From assembly GCF_004348345.1 (NCBI RefSeq), contig NZ_SMJZ01000067.1:1-40161 (forward strand): 40,161 nt of DNA, given 5' to 3'. Shown here one piece after another: positions 33,966-40,161 of this stretch. Position 1 is the first letter of the stretch. Each line of letters starts with the position of its first letter. The notes under the pieces were generated by a model that worked only from the letters and a program-made list of their open reading frames with translations, did not search any database and was not told the DNA's origin. A program made the translations under genes and the position numbers. Source of the DNA: Nonomuraea longispora. GTDB taxonomy: Bacteria > Actinomycetota > Actinomycetes > Streptosporangiales > Streptosporangiaceae.

Positions 33966-34005
33966 GGAAACGAACCCTTACCGTTGGTACGGGCTGCACG
34001 TTTCC
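33966..34005. promoter_or_regulatory. Nested inverted repeats between divergent transporters
   Basis: The inner arms CCCTTACC (33975-33982) and GGTACGGG (33986-33993) match at 7 of 8 positions around GTT. The outer arms GGAAACG (33966-33972) and CGTTTCC (33999-34005) are perfect. The element fills the centre of the 94-nt gap between the NCS1 permease and the DHA2 exporter and is a likely shared operator. Confidence 0.55.
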
Positions 34006-34033
34006 TCCGCCGATCCACGGAGAGACATCCGTG

Positions 34034-35434
34034 ATGAGGCCATTCGGGGGTGACAAGCGCAAGCACGCGCTGGCCATCTGCCTGGTCGCGGCGTTCATGA
34101 GCGGCCTGGACGTGAGCATCGTCAACGTGGCCGTCCCGTCGATCCGCGATGCGCTGCACGCGTCGGAGGACGGGCTGCAGTGGACGGTGTCGGGGTACGC
34201 GCTCGCGTTCGGGCTGCTGCTGGTTCCCGCCGGGCGGCTGGGGGACGCCAGGAGCCGCCGCACGATCTTCATGTGGGGTGTGGCGCTCTTCACCGCCTCC
34301 AGCGCGGCATGCGGGCTGGCCTGGGACATGAACGTGCTGATCGCGGCCAGGTTCGTGCAGGGCATGGCGGCCGGCACGCTCAACCCGCAGGTGTCGGGGC
34401 TGATCCAGCAGATGTTCAGAGGGACCGAGCGGGGGCGGGCCTTCGGGGCGCTCGGGGCCACCATCGGCGTGTCCACGGCCGCGGGGCCGCTGATCGGCGG
34501 CCTGCTCGTCGGCCTGGCCGGGGCCGACGACGGGTGGCGGTGGGTGTTCCTGGTGAACGTGCCGATCGGCATCGTGCTGCTGCCGCTGGCCTGGCGGGCG
34601 CTGCCGGCGCAGCCCGGCAGCGGGCGGCGCGAGAGCATGGACCCGGTGGGCGTGCTGCTGCTCGGCATGGGCGTGGTGGGGCTGCTGCTGCCGTTCATCC
34701 AGCGGCACCAGTGGGAGGGAAACACGAAATGGCTGCTCGTCCCCGCCGCGCTGGTGGTGCTGGCCGGCTTCGTGCTCTGGGAACGGCGCTATCCGCGCGA
34801 GCCGCTGGTGGACCTGTCGTTGTTCGGCAGACGTTCGTACCGGCTGGGCACGGCCATCGCGATGTTCTACTTCGCCGGCTTCACGGGGATCTTCTTCATC
34901 TTCACCCTCTACCTTCAGGTCGGGCTGCACTACAGCGCGCTGCTCGCGGGACTCGCGATCACGCCGTTCGCGCTCGGCTCGGCGTCGGCCTCGGTGGTGG
35001 GCGGGCGGCTCGTGTCGCGCGCCGGCCGGCGCGTGGTGGCGGTCGGCCTGACGATGGTGATCGCCGGGCTGTGCGCGACGATGCTGGCGACCGCGCTGGT
35101 GCCCGGACGCGGGGTGGGCCTGGCGACGGTGCTGCCGCTGCTGCTGGCGGGCATGGGCAGCGGCCTGGTCATCTCGCCCAACCAGGCGATCACGTTGTCG
35201 GAGGTGCCGCCCGAGGGCGGGGGGAGCGCGGCCGGAGTGCTGCAGACGGGGCAGCGGCTGGGCTCGGCGATCGGGATCGCCGTGGCGGGCTCCACGTTTT
35301 TCGGCGCGCTCGGCCAGGGCTGGGCGACCGCCTTCCGGCACGGCCTGATGGCCGTGCTGATGTCGGTCATGATCGCCCTGGTGGCCGCCGCCTATGACCT
35401 CGTACGCACCCGCCGGGACGCCACGCGCCCGTGA
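34034..35434 (+). CDS. MFS drug transporter, DHA2 (EmrB/QacA-like) family
   Basis: A 466-residue multidrug exporter with about fourteen hydrophobic segments. Motif C-like and DHA2 features include FMSGLDVSIVNVAVPSIRDA near the N-terminus, GRLGDARSRRTIF (motif A), and GATIGVSTAAGPLIGGLL. MISSING helices are not suspected, as the length is only slightly under 500. ATG 34034 was chosen; a GTG at 34031 is adjacent. GGAGAGACATCC precedes it. It is 10 nt from the convergent epimerase gene. Substrate unknown. Confidence 0.88.
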   Translation: MRPFGGDKRKHALAICLVAAFMSGLDVSIVNVAVPSIRDALHASEDGLQWTVSGYALAFGLLLVPAGRLGDARSRRTIFMWGVALFTASSAACGLAWDMNVLIAARFVQGMAAGTLNPQVSGLIQQMFRGTERGRAFGALGATIGVSTAAGPLIGGLLVGLAGADDGWRWVFLVNVPIGIVLLPLAWRALPAQPGSGRRESMDPVGVLLLGMGVVGLLLPFIQRHQWEGNTKWLLVPAALVVLAGFVLWERRYPREPLVDLSLFGRRSYRLGTAIAMFYFAGFTGIFFIFTLYLQVGLHYSALLAGLAITPFALGSASASVVGGRLVSRAGRRVVAVGLTMVIAGLCATMLATALVPGRGVGLATVLPLLLAGMGSGLVISPNQAITLSEVPPEGGGSAAGVLQTGQRLGSAIGIAVAGSTFFGALGQGWATAFRHGLMAVLMSVMIALVAAAYDLVRTRRDATRP

Positions 35435-35444
35435 TCCTCGCGGC

Positions 35445-36425
35445 TCATCCGGCCAGGACGCGCGCCTCCGTCTCGGGATCGAGACCGACGGTGGGACGGT
35501 CGGGCCGCATGGGCGCCACACCGCCGATGCTCCGCAGCCAGGCCCACGTGTCGGCGACGGTCTCCTCGACCGGGCGCAACCGCAGCCCGGCCGCCATCGC
35601 CTTCGACACGTCGGCTCCGTGCATGAAGCCGTAGAACTCGCCCGGCAGCCAGATCGGCAGGTCGGACCACGGCTCGATGCCGGCCGCGAGAATGCGCTCC
35701 TGCGACGTCCAGCGCAGCTCGGCGTCGGACCCGGTCACCTTCACGCACGTCTCCAGGAGCTCCCGCATCGTCGTGAAGTTGGGCGGGCTCACCAGGTTGT
35801 AAGGGCCGCCCAGCCCCTGCTCGGCCGCGCGCAGGCACCACAGGGCGAGGTCGCGGGCGTCGATGTACTGGAGCCCGAGATCGACGGGTTCCGGAGCGAG
35901 CACCGGCCCGCCACGCGCGATCCTGGTGAGCCACCACGGCAGCCTGCCGACGTTCTCGTAGGGGCCCAGGATGAGCCCCGCCCTGGCCAGCAGCGCCCGG
36001 TCGCCGAACGCGGCGACGGCCGCCAGCTCCGCGCCCGCCTTGTTCTTCGCGTAGTCGCCGTCCCCGTCGTCGGGCGAGCCCGCCACCAGCGGCGCGCTCT
36101 CGTCGGCGCCCGCGGGCACCGGCAGCGTGTGGACGGACCTGCTGGAGACGTAGACGTAGCGGCCCGCACGGCCGGCCAGCAGCGCGGCGGAGTCCCTGAC
36201 CGCGGACGGCGCCCACGACCACGTGTCGACCACGACGTCCCACTCGCCGCGCTCCAGCGCCGCGAGGCCGCCGGGGGCCGACCGGTCACCGCGCAACGCC
36301 GTCACGCCCGGCGCCGGGTCGTGGCTGCCCCGGTTGAACGTCGTGACGTCCCACCCGAGGGACTGTGCCTCCTCGACGACCGCCCGACCCACGAACTCCG
36401 TGCCACCCAGTACGAGAAGTCTCAT
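35445..36425 (-). CDS. NAD-dependent epimerase/reductase (extended SDR)
   Basis: A 326-residue atypical/extended SDR. The nucleotide-binding start MRLLVLGGTEFVGRAV carries the GGTxFxG motif. YAKNKAGAE provides the Tyr/Lys pair, LILGPYENVGRLPWWL follows in the substrate region, and the YIDARDLALWCL segment is typical. Substrate is unknown; relatives include isoflavone-reductase-like and sugar epimerases. ATG 36425 begins the Rossmann fold, and the longer open frame upstream is not coding. It is divergent from an orphan histidine kinase. Confidence 0.85.
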   Translation of the reverse strand: MRLLVLGGTEFVGRAVVEEAQSLGWDVTTFNRGSHDPAPGVTALRGDRSAPGGLAALERGEWDVVVDTWSWAPSAVRDSAALLAGRAGRYVYVSSRSVHTLPVPAGADESAPLVAGSPDDGDGDYAKNKAGAELAAVAAFGDRALLARAGLILGPYENVGRLPWWLTRIARGGPVLAPEPVDLGLQYIDARDLALWCLRAAEQGLGGPYNLVSPPNFTTMRELLETCVKVTGSDAELRWTSQERILAAGIEPWSDLPIWLPGEFYGFMHGADVSKAMAAGLRLRPVEETVADTWAWLRSIGGVAPMRPDRPTVGLDPETEARVLAG

Positions 36426-36639
36426 GGTGTCCACCTTGACCGCCGGAGTCCATGGGTGGCAGGGGCTCACGCTCTCGGCGGAATCGCCGTGAGCGGAAGC
36501 CTGGGACGCTTCTGCACCGTGAGTAATTAGATCTACGTTCGTCAGGCGCCCAGGAAGGGCATAGCAGCAGATCAGAGTATCTAATAGTGCAATTGCCTTG
36601 TGCGGGTAAATGTTACCAATAGTGACATGAGTACCTGGG
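36426..36639. other. AT-rich divergent region with one hairpin
   Basis: It lies between the epimerase and the orphan kinase and is noticeably AT-rich from 36515 to 36640. Arms CGCTCTCGGCG (36470-36480) and CGCCGTGAGCG (36485-36495) pair at 10 of 11 positions around GAAT. Two AATAGTG repeats (about 36586 and 36618) lie upstream of the kinase. No response-regulator gene is found here. Confidence 0.5.
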
Positions 36640-38010
36640 ATGGTGATGCGGATCTTCCCTCGCTCGATCCGGGCGCGCCTGACCGCGATCGCGACCGCCA
36701 TAGCGGCGCTGGTCGTCTTCGCCACGTCCACCTTCATGCTCGTCACCGTGCCCGACAACCTGCGCGACGTCGTCCGCGACAGGGTCGAGGTGTCCGTACG
36801 CAGGATCGCCAGCGACGCCAGGGCAGGGGAGCTCTCCACCGCGCTCCAAGCCCCCGCGCGCGTGCACTTCCTGGAGGTGGTCACTCCCAGCGGCGACGTG
36901 CTCGCGTCCACCACCGGCCGCGACGTGCACTGGAAACTCAAGGCGTTCCGGCCCGCCGAACCCGACAAGCTCTACGTCAAGGAGGCCTGGGCGCCCCACG
37001 AACGCAACGCCGGGGAGACCCACTTCCTGGTCATGGCCATGTCCGTGCCGACCCCGAACGGCCTCGTCGCCGTCTATGGCGCGTCGTCGCTCACGGACGT
37101 CGACCGCGCCATCAGATGGTTCGAGATCCAGACCTTCGTCATCGCCCCGCTGATCCTGGCGAGCGTCATGGGCATCACCTGGCTCGTGGTCGGGTCCGCG
37201 CTGCGCCCGGTCGAACGCATCCGTTCCAAGCTTGCCGAGATCACCGGCCAGGACCTCAGCAGGCGCGTACCCGTCCCCGACACGGGAGACGAGATCACCC
37301 TCCTGGCCGCCACCACGAACGACACCCTCGACCGCCTCGAACGCTCCGCCGAGACCCAGCGGCGCTTCGTCGCCGACGCCTCGCACGAGTTGCGCAGCCC
37401 CATCGCGGCCCTGCGCACCCAACTGGAGGTGGCCAACGCCATCCCCGAGGAGACCGACTGGAGCGCCACGGGAGCGCGGGCGCTGGCCGCCGTCGACCGG
37501 CTCACCGGCATCATCGACGAACTCCTCATGCTGGCCAGGCTGGACGCCGGCGCGGTCGCGCCCCGCCGCGTCGTGGACATGTGCCGGCTGGCCGCCGAGC
37601 AGGTACGCCGCCGCGGGGACGCCAGAGTGGCCATCGTCCCCGACCTGTGCGCGTCCGCCCCCGTCCACGGCTCGCCCGTGCAGCTCGACCGCATCCTGAC
37701 AAACCTCCTCGACAACGCCACCCGGCACGCCGAGACCAGGATCGACCTGGAGGTGGCGGTGGAGGATGACCGGTGGGTGGTGGTGACCGTGACCGACGAC
37801 GGCGAGGGCATCGCGCCCGAGGACAGGGAACGGGTCTTCGAACGGTTCACCAGGCTGGACAGCGCCAAGGCCAAGGACCAGAGCGGCAGCGGCCTCGGAC
37901 TGCCCCTGTCCAGGGAGATCGCCCTGTCCCACGGTGGCACGCTCACCATCGCCGACCACTCGCCGGGCGCCCGCTTCGTGCTCGTCCTGCCTTCCTACCA
38001 GGGCGCCTGA
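36640..38010 (+). CDS. Orphan sensor histidine kinase (HAMP-HisKA-HATPase)
   Basis: A 456-residue transmembrane kinase. Helix 1 is at about 13-37, a periplasmic sensor region spans about 38-160, helix 2 is at about 165-187, and a HAMP linker follows. The phospho-acceptor His249 lies in ADASHELRSPIAALRTQLEV, with the HATPase N-box LLDNATRHAE, G1 DDGEGIAPEDRERVFERF and G2 SGSGLGLPLSREI. It resembles OmpR-type partner kinases (MprB/CseC-like). No response regulator is upstream or downstream, which is unusual for this class. Start ATG 36640 is used, with GTG 36643 and ATG 36646 next to it. Confidence 0.9.
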   Translation: MVMRIFPRSIRARLTAIATAIAALVVFATSTFMLVTVPDNLRDVVRDRVEVSVRRIASDARAGELSTALQAPARVHFLEVVTPSGDVLASTTGRDVHWKLKAFRPAEPDKLYVKEAWAPHERNAGETHFLVMAMSVPTPNGLVAVYGASSLTDVDRAIRWFEIQTFVIAPLILASVMGITWLVVGSALRPVERIRSKLAEITGQDLSRRVPVPDTGDEITLLAATTNDTLDRLERSAETQRRFVADASHELRSPIAALRTQLEVANAIPEETDWSATGARALAAVDRLTGIIDELLMLARLDAGAVAPRRVVDMCRLAAEQVRRRGDARVAIVPDLCASAPVHGSPVQLDRILTNLLDNATRHAETRIDLEVAVEDDRWVVVTVTDDGEGIAPEDRERVFERFTRLDSAKAKDQSGSGLGLPLSREIALSHGGTLTIADHSPGARFVLVLPSYQGA

Positions 38011-38028
38011 ACCCCCTACACTCGCGGC

Positions 38029-38334
38029 ATGAATCTGCGCCGGCTCTCCGACGAGGTCGAATCCGTATCCCAGCGGTACGCGGGGAAGCTGGGCATCGAA
38101 CGGGACGACATCTGGTTCCTGCTCAAACTGCAGGAGGAGGTCGGCGAACTCACCCAGGCGTTCCTGATGCGCACCGGCCGCGCCAGGACCAAGGGCCACA
38201 CCGACGACCAACTCGACGCGGCCTTCCGCGCCGAACTGGCCGACGTGCTCTGCCACGTGGTGCTGATGGCCCGCCACCACGGGGTGGACCTGCAGACGGA
38301 GATCGACAAAAAGTGGCTCACCCACGACCACTGA
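38029..38334 (+). CDS. MazG-like nucleotide pyrophosphohydrolase
   Basis: A 101-residue protein of the MazG/all-alpha NTP pyrophosphatase family, likely hydrolysing a nucleoside triphosphate to the monophosphate. The metal-binding pairs are in KLQEEVGELTQAFL (ExxE) and ELADVLCHVVLMA (ExxD). It is about the size of a single MazG domain. Its ATG lies 18 nt after the kinase stop, so it may be co-transcribed with the kinase. Confidence 0.82.
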   Translation: MNLRRLSDEVESVSQRYAGKLGIERDDIWFLLKLQEEVGELTQAFLMRTGRARTKGHTDDQLDAAFRAELADVLCHVVLMARHHGVDLQTEIDKKWLTHDH

Positions 38335-38509
38335 CACCCCGGGACCGCCGCGGCGACGGGATGGCGGGGTCTCGCCGGGGAAGAACTCGGGCCGTCGGCG
38401 GGCCGGCGGGGCGCCGTTGCGGTGGCCGGCCACGTGCGGGTCAGATCGCGTCTTCCTGGAAACACTATGGCCTTCAATGACCCGGACTGAAACTTCAGCC
38501 CGGTGAGCA

Positions 38510-38541
38510 GGGCTCCTGCCCGCGACGTTAGACGGGAGCCC
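38510..38541. repeat. Hairpin 1 of a tandem pair
   Basis: GGGCTCC (38510-38516) pairs with GGAGCCC (38535-38541) around an 18-nt loop. It lies directly before a second hairpin at 38543-38559. Confidence 0.5.
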
Positions 38542-38542
38542 C

Positions 38543-38559
38543 CGCCGCGTCCTGCGGCG
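38543..38559. repeat. Hairpin 2 of a tandem pair
   Basis: CGCCGC pairs perfectly with GCGGCG around GTCCT, 1 nt after the first hairpin. Confidence 0.5.
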
Positions 38560-38661
38560 CTGAGCCCATGCAGGTCTACGGTGAGTCCAGCGGGCCGTAG
38601 GCACGCATTGTGGTGACAAGCCCGTGGGGGTTCCCAAAATGTTTTTGCCATTGGTTGTTGG

Positions 38662-39804
38662 TCAACTTGAAGAGGAATCCGGAGGCAGCATCCCATGCAG
38701 GTTCTCACGGGCGCTACGAATCTCGGGGATTCGTTCCCATGCCTCCGTCCGCTGGAGTATCTCGCGCGTCCGAGAATTCACGCGTGCCGAACCGATGAAG
38801 GGCAGTGCACGGGCAAGGGCCTGCATGTGCTCAGCGGTAAGCGTCGGCCTGCCTGCGCGAATAGCTGTCTGAGCCTGACGGCCCAGGTACTGAGCTTGAA
38901 AGAGGAGGGACCATTGCCCCATGGCATGAGCAGCATCTCGAAGAAGTCGATCAGCCTGGTCATACTGACCGAGGTGGCTTAGGCCGATAGCCACGTCTCC
39001 ACCGAGAGCGGCCTCCGCGAACGGGCTCAAACCGCGTGTTTCAAGTGCCCTTTCGAGAGCACTCCTCGCCTCCCCGTCGTGGCCTTTGACGGCAGCTAGC
39101 GACCGCCCTAGCCGCATGTGAAGGCTCGATTCCCGGCTGGCCGGTAGATCAGGAATACGAAGTCCGCGCTGGGCATGCTGGACGGCTCGGGGAGCGTCGC
39201 CCCGGTAGAGGGACACGCGACTCAAGGCGTCATAGGCGCGAGCTTGCGCCGCGAAGTGTTGCCCGTGGTGAGCTAGGTCGAGCGCAATCAAGCTCGCATG
39301 CTCCGACTGGCCCAGCATGCCGGCGTCGTACAGGGCGATGCTGGCCTGGTACATCAAGTCAGAGGCCGCCGTTTGCACCTGATCACTCAGAGAGACGGCC
39401 TGGAGTGCACTCACCTGCCGAATATGCGTAAGAGCACGAGCAGCCAGAGGGAGGCCGCCGAGTTCGTATCGGCCCCGCGCGAGGCTGTCAGCGAGTGCGC
39501 GCACATAGTCGGGGTCAAGGTAGGGATTCGAGCTGGCTGCCGAGGGCGCAAACACGACGGACGCGGCGGCTACCAGGAATTCCCTGCGCTCCACAGGTTC
39601 CTCCACTGAAGGTGAAAAGCGCACCTCCCAGCCAACTCGCGCAAGCAGCTCCTGCGCTCTAGCCAAGCCCGTGTCGGCGACGCCTCGACAGTCCTTTGAG
39701 ATCCAGGCTTGAGACACCCCAAGTTGATGGGCGAGCTCCGACTGAGTCCAGCCGCGCTGCTCCATGAGCGTTCTCAGGGCTTCGGGGAGAGTCCGGACTT
39801 CCAC
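38662..39804 (-). CDS. XRE-family HTH regulator with helical (TPR-like) repeat domain
   Basis: A 380-residue regulator. The N-terminal HTH is RGWTQSELAHQLGVSQAWIS (about 17-36) and then DTGLARAQELLARVGWEV. The remaining 300 residues are helical, with ARAYDALSRVSLYRG, DAPRAVQHAQRGL and the later GLSHLGQYDQADRLLRDA typical of TPR repeats. Such HTH-TPR proteins often sense small peptides. The start is a GTG at 39804 with a TACGCT box 6 nt upstream, so it is probably leaderless. Codon use is distinctly less GC-rich than the neighbours, suggesting recent acquisition. It is divergent from a short ORF. Confidence 0.82.
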   Translation of the reverse strand: MEVRTLPEALRTLMEQRGWTQSELAHQLGVSQAWISKDCRGVADTGLARAQELLARVGWEVRFSPSVEEPVERREFLVAAASVVFAPSAASSNPYLDPDYVRALADSLARGRYELGGLPLAARALTHIRQVSALQAVSLSDQVQTAASDLMYQASIALYDAGMLGQSEHASLIALDLAHHGQHFAAQARAYDALSRVSLYRGDAPRAVQHAQRGLRIPDLPASRESSLHMRLGRSLAAVKGHDGEARSALERALETRGLSPFAEAALGGDVAIGLSHLGQYDQADRLLRDAAHAMGQWSLLFQAQYLGRQAQTAIRAGRPTLTAEHMQALARALPFIGSARVNSRTREILQRTEAWERIPEIRSARENLHGMLPPDSSSS

Positions 39805-39810
39805 TAGCTG

Positions 39811-39838
39811 AGCGTATAGCGGAGAGGTATTGGCTCAA
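39811..39838 (-). promoter_or_regulatory. Promoter of the HTH-TPR regulator
   Basis: On the minus strand TTGAGC (39838-39833) is separated by 16 nt from TACGCT (39816-39811), which ends 6 nt before the GTG at 39804. It supports a leaderless start. Confidence 0.5.
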
Positions 39839-39917
39839 TAGTGAACTCTTCCTTTGAGGAATACCCGCGCTGGTGCGCCGGAAACAGCCGAGAGAACATA
39901 GGCGCCCGGCAGTGAGC

Positions 39918-39943
39918 TGCATCACATACATGAACGTGATGCA
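39918..39943. promoter_or_regulatory. 26-bp palindrome upstream of the small ORF, candidate operator
   Basis: TGCATCAC (39918-39925) and GTGATGCA (39936-39943) are perfect arms around a 10-nt centre containing CATG. In total 22 of 26 positions are symmetric. It lies 22 nt before the small ORF start and is the best candidate site for the HTH-TPR regulator. Confidence 0.6.
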
Positions 39944-39965
39944 ACACCCCTGTGTGGAGGTCACG

Positions 39966-40043
39966 ATGAACTCGGTAAGTATAGAAGGCGGAAACGGGAC
40001 GGATCGGCTGCTGACTCCTGACAATGAGCCCAAGCCTCGATGA
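39966..40043 (+). CDS. Small 25-codon ORF, function unknown
   Basis: Reads MNSVSIEGGNGTDRL, then LTPDNEPKPR and TGA. It is not a known family. TGGAGG sits 5 nt before the ATG, an excellent ribosome binding site. A palindromic operator lies upstream, and the product is hydrophilic with no signal peptide or Cys. It is divergent from an HTH-TPR regulator. The TGA overlaps an ATG that opens another frame. It could be a signalling or regulator peptide or a translated leader. Confidence 0.45.
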   Translation: MNSVSIEGGNGTDRLLTPDNEPKPR

Positions 40044-40161
40044 CTCACGAGGTGGCCGTCCCTCCTGATCAGTTTCGGCTGGTGAAGGTTTGTGCCTGTT
40101 CGTCCTGTTCATTGCGGGCGGGTGGCACCGCGACCTGCCCGAGACGCTCGGTGGGCGGCGG
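40040..40161 (+). CDS. Uncertain partial ORF at the window edge
   Basis: ATG 40040 overlaps the TGA of the small ORF (ATGA) and opens a frame beginning MTHEVAVPPDQFRLVKVC with a CACSSC cluster, running off the window. In another frame from about 40091, codons with very high GC at third positions read CLFVLFIAGGWHRDLPETLG, so a different or frame-shifted gene may lie here. I cannot resolve which is real. Confidence 0.3.
   Translation, partial: MTHEVAVPPDQFRLVKVCACSSCSLRAGGTATCPRRSVGG

Larger units (their letters stand above)
38335..38661. other. Gene-free region with IS605/tnpB-like 3' end remnant
   Basis: No real gene is present. From about 38452 the stretch TTCCTGGAAACACTATGGCC, then a gap and two tandem hairpins (38510-38541 and 38543-38559), resembles the 3' end of actinobacterial IS605/tnpB elements, where the guide-RNA scaffold is encoded. 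Composition also shifts towards AT at about 38620-38680. The identification is by memory of pattern only. Confidence 0.35.

Noticed and set aside
32468..35521. Minus-strand frame of about 1000 codons
   Set aside because: It is out of frame with the NCS1 permease and antisense to the DHA2 exporter; the translation is low-complexity.
39804..40112. Minus-strand frame upstream of the HTH-TPR gene
   Set aside because: It overlaps the promoter, the palindrome and the small ORF; no family resemblance or ribosome site supports it.

Overview
This is high-GC DNA (GC strongly favoured at third codon positions) from an actinobacterium. Supporting signs are a mycothiol-dependent maleylpyruvate isomerase-like protein, an ECF sigma factor with a linked single-pass membrane protein, PspC, many GTG/TTG starts, ATGA-coupled operons, and several genes whose start codon lies 6-7 nt after a TANNNT -10 box (leaderless style). 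The gene mix resembles Streptosporangiaceae such as Nonomuraea, but that is an impression and was not searched. I see no tRNA, rRNA or CRISPR array.

Layout. 1-4.5 kb: the 5' part of hrpB, an ArsR repressor divergent from an MFS exporter across a perfect inverted repeat, a TetR regulator, a small membrane protein and uppP. 4.5-11.7 kb: an RpiR regulator, probably co-transcribed with uppP, faces a six-gene operon. That operon holds a C45 Ntn-hydrolase, a lipoprotein binding protein, two permeases and two ATPases. Three copies of a 13-bp motif lie between the two. 11.7-17.3 kb: a HAD protein, pspC, an ECF sigma factor with a membrane partner, a decayed GntR fragment, lipB, an amino-acid permease and a PfpI-like protein. 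17.5-25.1 kb: a second complete oligopeptide ABC operon, whose binding protein is anchored by a C-terminal membrane helix rather than a lipid, followed by a convergent NarL-type two-component pair. 25.3-32.5 kb: scattered metabolic genes (GNAT, mycothiol-dependent enzyme, nucleotidyltransferase/SDR divergent pair, a divergent PRPP synthetase, HAD phosphatase, alkylsulfatase) and a histidine-kinase sensor stump. 32.5-38.3 kb: an NCS1 permease, a DHA2 drug exporter, an epimerase, an orphan histidine kinase and a MazG-like protein.

38.3 kb to the end: composition changes. Tandem hairpins resembling the 3' end of an IS605/tnpB element precede a lower-GC HTH-plus-helical-repeat regulator. That regulator is divergent from a 25-codon ORF with a good ribosome binding site and a palindromic operator. 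This looks like the edge of an acquired segment.

The points most worth following up are the RpiR/UppP/C45/peptide-transporter module with its repeated operator, the regulator and mini-ORF at the right edge, the alkylsulfatase whose first metal-binding His is Cys, the membrane-anchored binding protein, and several decayed regulatory genes (AraC, GntR and histidine-kinase remnants). All functions are read from sequence motifs only.
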